A stretch of DNA of 11,832 nucleotides from Burkholderiales bacterium (lineage in GTDB: Bacteria > Pseudomonadota > Gammaproteobacteria > Burkholderiales > Burkholderiaceae_C), in NCBI GenBank assembly GCA_005793295.1, contig SXSX01000063.1:1-11832 (forward strand). Reading direction: 5' to 3'. The notes beneath the pieces are model-generated. The model was given only the letters and a program-made list of their open reading frames with translations, was not told the DNA's origin and made no database searches. The stretch's first letter is position 1, and each line of letters starts with the position of its first letter. The position numbers and the translations under genes are program-made. Positions 1 through 6,886 of the stretch are shown here, piece by piece.

Positions 1-62
1 CCATGTTGGAACAGCGCGAGCTTGCCGCCGGTTCCTTGTTGGCTCGCCGTTTGTTTTCTTGA
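1..62 (+). CDS. zipA: Probable cell division protein ZipA, C-terminal end only (5' partial)
   Basis: An open frame enters from the left edge and ends with TGA at 60-62. Its visible tail is 19 residues, beginning MLEQRELAAG and ending in ARRLFS. The ATG at position 3 is probably internal. I assign it to ZipA, the membrane-anchored FtsZ-binding divisome protein, for two reasons: zipA lies directly upstream of ligA in E. coli and many beta- and gammaproteobacteria, and the ending (small residues, then two Arg and LFS) resembles betaproteobacterial ZipA tails as I remember them. The FtsZ-binding domain itself lies outside the window, so this rests mainly on synteny. The frame is the same as that of ligA and is separated from it only by the stop codon. 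Confidence 0.55.
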   Translation, partial: MLEQRELAAGSLLARRLFS

Positions 63-2153
63 GTGACTTCGGATTTATTCTCTTCTGAGTCCAACGCCTC
101 AGACCAAGGCGTGTTGGAGCGCCTAGCGTATTTGCGCGGCGAGTTACAACGCCACGGCCATTTGTACTATGTTCTTGACGCGCCTGAGTTGCCAGACGCC
201 CAATACGACGCTTTGTTTCAAGAGCTGCAAGCCTTAGAACAAACCAACCCCCAATGGCAAACCCCAGACTCACCCACACAGCGTATTGGCGGCAAACCAT
301 TGGACGCGTTTACCAGTGTGCGCCACGCAGTTCCCATGCTCAGTATTCGCACCGAGACCGATACCGAGTCCAGCGGCGCCCAGGCTTTTGACGCCCGCAT
401 TCGCAAAGAGCTCGAACTGACAGAAGAGTCTGCGCCGGTGGAGTACGTGACCGAGTTGAAATTTGATGGCTTAGCAATGAACTTGCGCTACGAGGCAGGT
501 ATCTTGGCGCAAGCCGCAACGCGTGGAGACGGCGAGTTTGGTGAAGACGTCACCCAAAATATTCGCACCATTGGGCAAATTCCTTTGCGTTTAGCCCATG
601 CGCCCGAAGTGTTGGAAGTTCGGGGCGAGGTGTATATGCGTCGCGATGATTTTGAAGCGCTGAACGAGCGCCAGCGCAGCCGCATTGCCCAAGGCGAGAA
701 GGGCGAGAAAACTTTTGTCAACCCACGTAACGCTGCAGCCGGCGCAGTCCGTCAGCTTGACCCCGCGATTGCGGCGCAACGCCCTTTGAGTTTTTTTGCC
801 TACGGTGTGGGAGAAGTGCAAGGAACTTTTGCGGTTGTTACCCATTTGGAATTATTAGAAACCTTGCGGGGCTGGGGCTTTCCGGTAGCAAGCCAAACCG
901 CTACGGCGCTCGGCGCTGCGGGGCTTATCGAGTTTCACCAGCGCATGGGCGAGCAACGCGACCAGCTGCCTTTCGATATCGACGGCGTGGTCTACAAGGT
1001 CAATAGCTTGGCATTGCAGCAGCGTTTAGGTTTTGTCAGCCGCGAGCCGCGCTGGGCCGTCGCCCACAAATACCCCGCCCAAGAACAACTCACCCAAGTT
1101 TTGGCGATTGACGTCCAAGTCGGCCGAACTGGCAAGCTGACGCCGGTTGCAAAACTGGCTCCCGTTTTTGTTGGCGGCGTGACCGTCACCAACGCCACCC
1201 TTCATAACGAAGACGAAGCCAAACGCAAAGACGTTCGAGTCGGTGACACCGTGATCGTGCGTCGCGCGGGTGATGTGATTCCAGAAGTTGTCGGAGTAGT
1301 TCCTGCTGCTGAAGGCACTAGTCAAAACCGGGGCGCGATGTTTGCGATGCTGCACCAATGTCCCGTGTGTGGCTCCAGCGCTATCCGAGAGGAAGGCGAG
1401 GCCGACTACCGCTGTACTGGCGGCCTGTTTTGTAGTGCCCAACGCAAGCAAGCCATCCTCCATTTCGCGCAGCGCCGAGCGGTTGAGGTGGAAGGCCTGG
1501 GTGAAAAGTTAGTGGACCAATTGGTGGACGCCGAATTGATCCGAACCCTGCCTGACCTGTACCGTTTGGGTTTTACGGCCCTAGCACAGTTGGAACGCAT
1601 GGCTGAAAAGTCAGCCCAAAACATCATTGACGCTTTAGAAAAATCCAAGCAAACCACCTTGCCGCGCTTTCTCTTCGGCTTGGGTATTCGCCATGTGGGA
1701 GAAGCCACTGCCAAAGCCTTGGCGCGGCATTTTGGGGACATGGACGCCATCATGGACGCCACCGAAGAAGAACTCTTAGCTGTGGGCGACGTGGGCCCCA
1801 TCGTTGCGCAAAGCATTCAAACATTTTTCGATCAACCGCACAACCGCGAAGTGGTGGAACATCTGCGGGCTTGTGGAATTAACTGGCCGGCGATCGAAGC
1901 CAGCTCCAGCGCCCCCAAGCCTTTCGCCGCGATGACCTTTGTTATCACAGGAACCTTGCCCACCTTGGGGCGCGATGCTGCCAAAGACCTGATCGAAGCC
2001 GCTGGCGGTAAAGTATCCGGCTCTGTCAGTAAAAAAACAAGTTACGTTTTAGCCGGCTCCGAGGCCGGCAGCAAGTTAGACAAGGCGCAAGAACTCGGCG
2101 TTACCGTGATAGACGAAGCGACCTTGATGGCCATGCTAAGTTCAGAACCATAA
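63..2153 (+). CDS. ligA: NAD-dependent DNA ligase LigA
   Basis: NAD+-dependent DNA ligase of 696 residues (E. coli LigA has 671). It seals nicks in replication and repair through a ligase-AMP intermediate. The order is complete: an N-terminal Ia domain with YYVLDAPELPDAQYD at about 35-49; the adenylation domain with KFDG, catalytic Lys133; the OB fold from about 345; a zinc finger with Cys433, Cys436, Cys451 and Cys457; helix-hairpin-helix repeats at about 475-590; and a BRCT domain at about 618-692. A short insertion follows VPMLSIR (about 96-120) compared with E. coli, which I believe is common in betaproteobacteria. The GTG start abuts the preceding TGA and has no visible Shine-Dalgarno, so reinitiation after zipA is likely. 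An in-frame GTG at 111 is an alternative, but conserved sequence begins soon after it, and the acidic N-terminus resembles relatives. Confidence 0.97.
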   Translation: MTSDLFSSESNASDQGVLERLAYLRGELQRHGHLYYVLDAPELPDAQYDALFQELQALEQTNPQWQTPDSPTQRIGGKPLDAFTSVRHAVPMLSIRTETDTESSGAQAFDARIRKELELTEESAPVEYVTELKFDGLAMNLRYEAGILAQAATRGDGEFGEDVTQNIRTIGQIPLRLAHAPEVLEVRGEVYMRRDDFEALNERQRSRIAQGEKGEKTFVNPRNAAAGAVRQLDPAIAAQRPLSFFAYGVGEVQGTFAVVTHLELLETLRGWGFPVASQTATALGAAGLIEFHQRMGEQRDQLPFDIDGVVYKVNSLALQQRLGFVSREPRWAVAHKYPAQEQLTQVLAIDVQVGRTGKLTPVAKLAPVFVGGVTVTNATLHNEDEAKRKDVRVGDTVIVRRAGDVIPEVVGVVPAAEGTSQNRGAMFAMLHQCPVCGSSAIREEGEADYRCTGGLFCSAQRKQAILHFAQRRAVEVEGLGEKLVDQLVDAELIRTLPDLYRLGFTALAQLERMAEKSAQNIIDALEKSKQTTLPRFLFGLGIRHVGEATAKALARHFGDMDAIMDATEEELLAVGDVGPIVAQSIQTFFDQPHNREVVEHLRACGINWPAIEASSSAPKPFAAMTFVITGTLPTLGRDAAKDLIEAAGGKVSGSVSKKTSYVLAGSEAGSKLDKAQELGVTVIDEATLMAMLSSEP

Positions 2154-2171
2154 ACACAACCGGAGTAAGCC

Positions 2172-2642
2172 ATGGACGCATTTCAAGACCACTACCCGCA
2201 CAACGTAGCCCACTGCTACGGTTGTGGCCACCTCAATAGCCACGGCCGCCAAATCAAAACGGTGTGGGATGGCGATGAAACCGTCACCCACTTCACCCCC
2301 AAGCCGTACCACACCTCCATCATCGGCTATGCCTACGGCGGCTTGATCGCCTCGCTGATCGATTGCCACAGCACCGGCTCCGCCGCTGCTGCCATGTACC
2401 GCCAAGCGGGCCGCGACATGGACTCGCTCCCCGCGTTTCGCTTCGTTACGGGCTCGTTGCACGTGGACTACCTCAAGCCCACGCCCATTGAAGGCGAGCT
2501 TGAAATTCGCGGCCGTATCAAAGAAATCAAAGGCCGCAAAGTCATCGTAGAAACCACGGTGTACGCCGGTGGGGTTGCGACCGTGCGCGGCGAGGTGGTC
2601 GCAGTTCAGATGCCTGAGAGTTTTTCTCAGGCAGCCGCGTAA
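2172..2642 (+). CDS. PaaI-family hot-dog fold thioesterase
   Basis: A 156-residue single hot-dog domain of the PaaI / acyl-CoA thioesterase superfamily, expected to hydrolyse a cytosolic acyl- or aryl-CoA. Its substrate cannot be read from the sequence. The N-terminus carries CYGCG (15-19) followed by an N-x-x-G element, as in many PaaI/THEM4-like proteins. The central-helix motif YGGLIASLID (55-64) supplies Asp64, the usual acidic catalytic residue. The His normally opening this motif (HGG) is Tyr here. A later strand, LHVDYLKPTP (96-105), is typical of the fold. The start is supported by GGAG at 2162-2165, six bases before ATG. The gene begins 18 bases after ligA and ends 10 bases before def, so it probably belongs to the same transcript. 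Similar genes are usually left as hypothetical thioesterases. Confidence 0.85.
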   Translation: MDAFQDHYPHNVAHCYGCGHLNSHGRQIKTVWDGDETVTHFTPKPYHTSIIGYAYGGLIASLIDCHSTGSAAAAMYRQAGRDMDSLPAFRFVTGSLHVDYLKPTPIEGELEIRGRIKEIKGRKVIVETTVYAGGVATVRGEVVAVQMPESFSQAAA

Positions 2643-2652
2643 AGGCAGGCCC

Positions 2653-3192
2653 ATGACCGTTCGCGAGATTCTCAAAATGGGTGACCCGCGCTTATTGCGC
2701 CAGGCCCAAGAAGTAAAGACGTTTGATTCGGACGCGCTGCATTTGTTGGTATCCGACCTGCTGGACACCATGCACGCAGCCAACGGCGCAGGCCTTGCCG
2801 CGCCACAAATCGGGGTCGATCTGCAAGTGGTGGTTTTTGGCTCGGGCGAAGCCAACCCTCGCTACCCCGACCGCGACCTGGTTCCGCGTACGATCTTGGT
2901 AAATCCCGTTATCACGCCCATCAACGACGCAACAGACAATGACTGGGAAGGCTGCTTGTCGGTTCCCGGAATGCGCGGCATGGTTCCGCGTTTTACCCAC
3001 ATTCGCTACACCGGCTTTGACCCCTACGGCGACCCCATCGACCGCACGGTAGAAGGTTTTCACGCTCGCGTGGTGCAACACGAATGCGACCACCTGTGGG
3101 GCAAGCTTTACCCCATGCGCATGACCGACTTTTCGCAGTTCGGTTTTACCGAGGTTTTATTTCCGGGCATGGTGGATACGCAAGACGATTAG
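2653..3192 (+). CDS. def: Peptide deformylase
   Basis: Peptide deformylase of 179 residues, which removes the formyl group from the N-terminal methionine of new proteins. All three family motifs are present: GAGLAAPQIG (45-54), EGCLS (99-103) and HECDH (143-147). Metal ligands are Cys101, His143 and His147, with Glu144 as catalytic acid/base. The ATG at 2653 is chosen because MTVREILKMGDPRL matches the usual start of the family. The open frame extends further upstream but overlaps the thioesterase. AAGGCAGG just upstream can serve as ribosome binding site. It has the insertion before motif II (PRYPDRDL region) and the extended C-terminus ending in QFGFTEVLFPG, which I associate with a second betaproteobacterial deformylase type. 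There is no fmt neighbour, unlike the classical def-fmt pair, so this may be a paralogue. Confidence 0.95.
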   Translation: MTVREILKMGDPRLLRQAQEVKTFDSDALHLLVSDLLDTMHAANGAGLAAPQIGVDLQVVVFGSGEANPRYPDRDLVPRTILVNPVITPINDATDNDWEGCLSVPGMRGMVPRFTHIRYTGFDPYGDPIDRTVEGFHARVVQHECDHLWGKLYPMRMTDFSQFGFTEVLFPGMVDTQDD

Positions 3193-3233
3193 GTCGGAGT
3201 TGAATGTGCTAAATGCGTTTGCATTGAGTTGCA

Positions 3234-4280
3234 TCACTGACTCTTAATCGCCAAAGCCACTTCCCGAACCAACTCTGGCCCCTTGTAAATCAACCCGGTG
3301 TAAATTTGAACCACGTCGGCGCCGGCTTCGATTTTGCTGCGTGCGTTTTTGCCGCTCAAGATGCCGCCTACGCCGATGATGGGGAACGCTGGGCCTAGGG
3401 CGCTGCGCAGTTGGCGTATGACTTGGTTGCTTTTTTCTAACACGGGTCCGCCCGAGAGGCCGCCAGCTTCTTCGCTGTGCGCTTGGCCTTTGACGGCGTC
3501 ACGGCTGAGCGTGGTGTTGGTGGCAATGACGCCGTCGATGCGGTGGCGCTTAAGGGTTGCGGCAATCGTTGCAATCTGCGCGGCCTCCAAATCGGGCGCG
3601 ATTTTTAAAAACAAGGGAACGTTTTTACCGTACTGCTGGGCCAAGGCTTCGCGCTTGGCGGCAAGCGCCGACAGAAGTTGGTCAAGGGCGGCGTCGCTTT
3701 GAAGGTCGCGCAGGTTTTTGGTGTTGGGGCTGGAGATATTAATGGCGACGTAATCGGCGTGGGGGTAGACGCCTTCGAGGCAGGTGAGGTAATCATCCGT
3801 CGCGCGTTCGATGGGCGTGGTGGCGTTTTTTCCGATATTGAGGCCGAGCAAGAGCGCGGGGTTTTTGCTTTGGCGCAGCGCCGAGCGTTGAACGTTGGCA
3901 ATAAAGGCCTCTAAGCCGCCGTTGTTAAAGCCTAAGCGGTTGATGAGGGCGTTGACCTGTGGCAGCCGAAACATACGCGGCTTTGGGTTGCCGCTTTGCG
4001 CCAAGGGCGTGACGGTTCCAACTTCAACAAAACCAAAGCCCATTGCGCCTAAGCCGTCAATACAACGGGCGTTTTTGTCTAAGCCCGCGGCCAAGCCCAC
4101 CCGGTTAGGAAAACGTAGGCCCGCCATCGTTACGGGATCGCTCACCAGCGCATTGGCATAAGCGCACTGCAAAGGCGTTCCTTGGGTTCGCGCGATGGCA
4201 GCGAGAGTGAAGTCGTGGGCGGTTTCGGGGTCTAAACGAAACAATAATTGGCGCGAGAGCCCGTAGGGGACAAGAGACAT
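3234..4280 (-). CDS. pyrD: Dihydroorotate dehydrogenase, class 2 (quinone-dependent)
   Basis: A 348-residue class 2 dihydroorotate dehydrogenase. It oxidises dihydroorotate to orotate in pyrimidine synthesis and passes electrons through FMN to membrane quinones. The N-terminal helical segment (about 1-40, LSRQLLFRLDPETAH) is the membrane-contacting extension of class 2 enzymes. FMN-binding and catalytic motifs follow: NRVGLAAGLDKN (59-70), GTVTP (88-92), NRLGFNNGG (114-122), NISSPNTKNL (181-190) with Ser184 as likely catalytic base, LKIAPDL (225-231), ATNTT (253-257), AGGLSGGP (272-279) and IIGVGGI (301-307). The open frame extends 22 codons upstream into rpiA, but MSLVPYG at 4280 is the natural start, supported by AGGAA at 4288-4292. 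The gene converges on def and diverges from rpiA. Confidence 0.96.
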   Translation of the reverse strand: MSLVPYGLSRQLLFRLDPETAHDFTLAAIARTQGTPLQCAYANALVSDPVTMAGLRFPNRVGLAAGLDKNARCIDGLGAMGFGFVEVGTVTPLAQSGNPKPRMFRLPQVNALINRLGFNNGGLEAFIANVQRSALRQSKNPALLLGLNIGKNATTPIERATDDYLTCLEGVYPHADYVAINISSPNTKNLRDLQSDAALDQLLSALAAKREALAQQYGKNVPLFLKIAPDLEAAQIATIAATLKRHRIDGVIATNTTLSRDAVKGQAHSEEAGGLSGGPVLEKSNQVIRQLRSALGPAFPIIGVGGILSGKNARSKIEAGADVVQIYTGLIYKGPELVREVALAIKSQ

Positions 4281-4333
4281 TGGATAATTCCTAGTGAAGC
4301 ACGTATTTCTAAATCTAAACCCTATTTTCACCG
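4281..4333. promoter_or_regulatory. Divergent pyrD/rpiA intergenic region
   Basis: This 53-base spacer is the only place outside coding sequence where promoters for both pyrD (minus) and rpiA (plus) could lie. It is clearly more AT-rich than its flanks, with A/T runs around 4303-4329. I see no pair of -35/-10 boxes good enough to name, so the promoter role is inferred from gene orientation. The pyrD ribosome binding site AGGAA (minus strand, 4288-4292) is inside it. No comparable site precedes rpiA. Confidence 0.4.
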
Positions 4334-5050
4334 ATGACCCATTCAACTTCCCCCGCCGTTACCAACCCCGCGCCCGCCCTCAGCCAAGACGCGCTGAAAA
4401 CCTTGGTCGGTCAAGCCGCTTTGAAGTATGTGGTTCCAGGTGAGTTGGTGGGCGTGGGCACGGGCTCAACAGTGAATAAGTTCATTGATGCCTTGGCAAC
4501 CATCAAAGACCAGATCAAAGGCGCGGTGTCAAGCTCGGTAGCGAGTACCGAGCGGCTCAAAGCCTTGGGAATTGCGGTTTTTGATGCCAACGAGGTCAGC
4601 AGTTTGTCGGTGTATATCGACGGGGCGGATGAAATTGACGGCAACGGTTACATGGTTAAAGGCGGCGGGGCGGCCCTAACCCGAGAAAAAATTGTTGCGG
4701 CGCTCTCGAAGCAATTTGTCTGTATCGCCGACGAGTCCAAGCTGGTTCCGCACTTGGGCACATTTCCTTTGCCGGTCGAGGTGATCCCGATGGCGGCAAA
4801 GCGCGTTATCGCGCAGTTTGTGGCGATGGGCGGTACCGGGACGGTTCGCCTGAAAGACGGCCAACCTTTGGTGACCGACAACGGCCAGTGGATTGTGGAT
4901 GTGTCCGGTCTGACGATTTCTGAGCCCTTGGCGTTTGAGGCCGAGGTGAGCCAGTGGCCGGGCGTTGTAACTGTCGGCGTCTTTGCCTACCAAAGAGCCC
5001 AGGTGTGTTTGCTGGGAACGGCCACAGGCGTTAAGACGCTGACGTTTTAA
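4334..5050 (+). CDS. rpiA: Ribose-5-phosphate isomerase A
   Basis: RpiA of 238 residues, interconverting ribose-5-phosphate and ribulose-5-phosphate in the pentose phosphate pathway and so feeding nucleotide and riboflavin precursors. Family motifs are intact: VGVGTGSTVNKFID (39-52), SSSVASTERL (66-75), DGADEIDG (96-103) and KGGGAALTREK (109-119). Asp96, Asp99, Lys109 and Glu118 have the same spacing as E. coli catalytic Asp81, Asp84, Lys94 and Glu103. Compared with E. coli (219 residues) there is an extra N-terminal stretch of about 15 residues rich in Thr, Pro and Ala. ATG 4334 has no obvious Shine-Dalgarno but is the only Met before the conserved core. The 3' end overlaps ribE on the other strand by 20 bases. 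Confidence 0.96.
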   Translation: MTHSTSPAVTNPAPALSQDALKTLVGQAALKYVVPGELVGVGTGSTVNKFIDALATIKDQIKGAVSSSVASTERLKALGIAVFDANEVSSLSVYIDGADEIDGNGYMVKGGGAALTREKIVAALSKQFVCIADESKLVPHLGTFPLPVEVIPMAAKRVIAQFVAMGGTGTVRLKDGQPLVTDNGQWIVDVSGLTISEPLAFEAEVSQWPGVVTVGVFAYQRAQVCLLGTATGVKTLTF

Positions 5051-5687
5051 TGTTGAGGTTAGTGTTGGAGTGCGACAGCATGCGCTCCACGTAGCGAGCG
5101 ATCAGGTCAATTTCTAGGTTGACCTTGCTGTCTTTTTGAAGCTGGTGCAAAGCGGTGTTGCTGACCGTATGGGGAATCAAGTTGATACTCACTTCGCAGC
5201 CGCCAGCAACATCCGCAATGCTATTGACCGTCAGGCTCACGCCGTTGACAGTGATTGAGCCTTTGTAGGCCAAGAATTTAGACAGCGAAGTCGGCGCGAG
5301 AACGCGCAGCTTCCAGCTTTCCCCAATCTCCGCAAAGTACGTCACCACGCCCATTCCGTCCACGTGGCCGCTGACCATGTGCCCGCCCAAGCGGTCATTG
5401 GCGCGAAGGGCTTTTTCTAAATTCACCGCGCCTAAAGCGTCTAGGCCTGCGGTTTTGTTGAGGCTTTCAGCAGATACATCGACCGTAAAACGCGGCGAGT
5501 CGGTGCTGGTATCCAACGTGGTTACCGTCATACACGCGCCGTTCAGCGCAATGCTGTCCCCCAAGCCCGCGTCGTCTAAGTAACCTTTGGGGCAGGCAAT
5601 GGTGATCCGTTTGCCATGGTCGGCCGTGGCGCCTAAGTTGGCGATGTTTTGAATGTGGCCAACGCCGGTGATGATTCCTGTGAACAT
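5031..5687 (-). CDS. ribE: Riboflavin synthase, alpha subunit type
   Basis: Riboflavin synthase of 218 residues (also called ribC in some genomes), which converts two molecules of 6,7-dimethyl-8-ribityllumazine into riboflavin. It shows the internal duplication of the family. The first lumazine-binding repeat (about 1-97) opens with MFTGII and carries SIALNGACMTV (45-55). The second (about 98-200) carries LGGHMVSGHVDG (100-111) and SITVNGVSLTVN (144-155). A short polar tail rich in Asn, Ser and Thr follows about residue 205. The start is fixed by MFTGI at 5687, yet no Shine-Dalgarno precedes it. The gene lies 51 bases downstream of ribD, probably on the same transcript, and its end overlaps rpiA. 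No ribBA or ribH follows in this window, so the rest of the pathway is encoded elsewhere. Confidence 0.96.
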   Translation of the reverse strand: MFTGIITGVGHIQNIANLGATADHGKRITIACPKGYLDDAGLGDSIALNGACMTVTTLDTSTDSPRFTVDVSAESLNKTAGLDALGAVNLEKALRANDRLGGHMVSGHVDGMGVVTYFAEIGESWKLRVLAPTSLSKFLAYKGSITVNGVSLTVNSIADVAGGCEVSINLIPHTVSNTALHQLQKDSKVNLEIDLIARYVERMLSHSNTNLNIKTSAS

Positions 5688-5738
5688 GGGGGATTTAAAA
5701 AGTAAATGGAAATGTAAAGGGGAATGTGAATGTGAAAA
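5688..5738 (-). repeat. ribD-ribE spacer with short imperfect repeats, pyrimidine-rich leader
   Basis: The 51 bases between ribD and ribE are unlike the surrounding DNA. On the plus strand they are purine-rich and carry irregular repeats of a GAAATG / GAATG / TGAATG type between about 5704 and 5733. The minus-strand transcript is therefore rich in C and U and almost free of G, with no Shine-Dalgarno before ribE. I see no hairpin or FMN-riboswitch-like element. Confidence 0.5.
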
Positions 5739-6851
5739 TTAAAAATTGTCGTGCTTAGCTACGCGAGACAAAACCCGAAGGTCTTGGCCCACCATCTCAG
5801 CCGACGTAAATTCGAGCGCGATGCCTTGCGAGAGTTCTGTCAAAGGCCCCAAGTTAGACATACCAGCGCCCAAGCCCAAAAGCTGGGGCGCGAGGTACAC
5901 CAACAATTCATCGACCACGCCTGAGCGCAACAGCGACCCGTTGAGTTTATGGCCGGCTTCCACATGGAGTTCGTTGATGTCGCGTTGGCCTAAGTCCATC
6001 ACCATGGCGTGTAAATCGACCTTGCCGCTGGGGCTGCCATCGCCGTGCTTTCCGGGAAAGTAAATAACTTCAGCGCCTTGGGCCTCAAGCGCGGCTTGGC
6101 GTTCTGCGTGGGGGTTGGCCGCGTAAATCATGACCTTGCGTTGAACGGAAAAAAGCGGCGCGTTAGGAGGCGTTTGCAAATCACTGTCCACGATGACCAA
6201 GTGCGGTTGCCGTGGGGCCTTGACCAAGCGAGCGTCTAAGCGGGGTTGGTCTTGTAAAACCGTTCCAATGCCGGTTAACACCGCACACGCTCGGGCCCGC
6301 CACGCATGGCCGTCGGTCCGAGCGGCTTCTGAAGTTATCCATTGGCTGTTGCCATTGTTCAACGCCGTGGTTCCGTCTAAGGACGCAGCTACCTTGAGCC
6401 GAACCCAGGGTTGCTTTCGAACCATGCGGCTAAAAAAGCCAATATTGAGTTCTCGGGAGGCGGCTGCACCTGGGCCGACTTCGACTTCAATACCGGCAGC
6501 GCGAAGCCGCTCAAAGCCTTGGCCGCTGACCTGCGAGTTGGGGTCTTCGATGGACGCAACGACCTTGCGAATTCCGGCTTGGATAAGCGCGTCGCAACAC
6601 GGCCCGGTTCGGCCGTGGTGCGAGCACGGCTCGAGCGTGACGTAGGCGGTCGCGCCTTGGGTTGGATGGCCTTGGTCGAGTGCGTCTCGTAAGGCCATGA
6701 CTTCTGCGTGGGCCCCGCCTGCGGCTTGGGTAAAGCCTTGGCCTATGGTTTGGCCCTGCGGGTTCACCAAGACGCAGCCCACCCGAGGGTTAGGCGAGCT
6801 GAGCCAAAGGGCTTGGGAGGCGAGGGCGAGGGCCGTATCAATGGGGGACAA
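5739..6851 (-). CDS. ribD: Bifunctional riboflavin biosynthesis protein RibD (deaminase/reductase)
   Basis: RibD of 370 residues, catalysing two successive riboflavin steps: deamination of the pyrimidine from GTP cyclohydrolase II, then NADPH-dependent reduction of the ribosyl chain. The N-terminal cytidine-deaminase-like domain has HAE (48-50) and EPCSHHGRTGPCC (74-86), giving zinc ligands His48, Cys76 and Cys85 with Glu50 as proton shuttle. The C-terminal reductase domain (about 147-365) has RLKVAASLDG (151-160), SQWITS (169-174) and VEAG (297-300). The start is TTG at 6851, chosen because an in-frame TAG lies closely upstream, no ATG is available, and AAGGAA lies eight bases before it. The gene is 35 bases after pilE with no terminator between, so it may be transcribed with the pilin genes. 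The final product is made by the downstream ribE route. Confidence 0.95.
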   Translation of the reverse strand: MSPIDTALALASQALWLSSPNPRVGCVLVNPQGQTIGQGFTQAAGGAHAEVMALRDALDQGHPTQGATAYVTLEPCSHHGRTGPCCDALIQAGIRKVVASIEDPNSQVSGQGFERLRAAGIEVEVGPGAAASRELNIGFFSRMVRKQPWVRLKVAASLDGTTALNNGNSQWITSEAARTDGHAWRARACAVLTGIGTVLQDQPRLDARLVKAPRQPHLVIVDSDLQTPPNAPLFSVQRKVMIYAANPHAERQAALEAQGAEVIYFPGKHGDGSPSGKVDLHAMVMDLGQRDINELHVEAGHKLNGSLLRSGVVDELLVYLAPQLLGLGAGMSNLGPLTELSQGIALEFTSAEMVGQDLRVLSRVAKHDNF

Positions 6852-6859
6852 AACGCAAA

Positions 6860-6865
6860 TTCCTT
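6860..6865 (-). promoter_or_regulatory. Ribosome binding site for ribD (supports the TTG start)
   Basis: On the minus strand AAGGAA is followed by eight bases and then TTG at 6851. This spacing supports TTG as the true initiation codon of ribD. Confidence 0.6.
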
Positions 6866-6886
6866 GGGCTGTTTTCTAGGGCTATC

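Noticed and set aside
1026..1463. Minus-strand open frame of 145 codons inside ligA
   Set aside because: It is opposite the conserved OB and zinc-finger parts of LigA, has no recognisable domain, and has no start signal.
2052..2069. GCCGGC repeated around a six-base loop near the end of ligA
   Set aside because: It could fold into a GC hairpin, but it is inside the BRCT coding region and lacks a following T tract.
2142..2855. Long minus-strand open frame (237 codons) opposite the thioesterase and deformylase
   Set aside because: It lies fully antisense to two well-supported genes, its product has low-complexity, Ala/Arg-rich sequence without a recognisable motif, and it spans a gene junction. 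It is a codon-bias shadow.
3212..3225. Small inverted repeat AATGC-GTTT-GCATT between def and pyrD
   Set aside because: The stem is only five base pairs, AT-rich, and not followed by a T run on either strand. It is too weak to call a terminator.
3234..4346. pyrD starting at 4346
   Set aside because: That start would overlap the beginning of divergent rpiA and adds 22 residues absent from the family. ATG 4280 has an AGGAA site and a family-like N-terminus.
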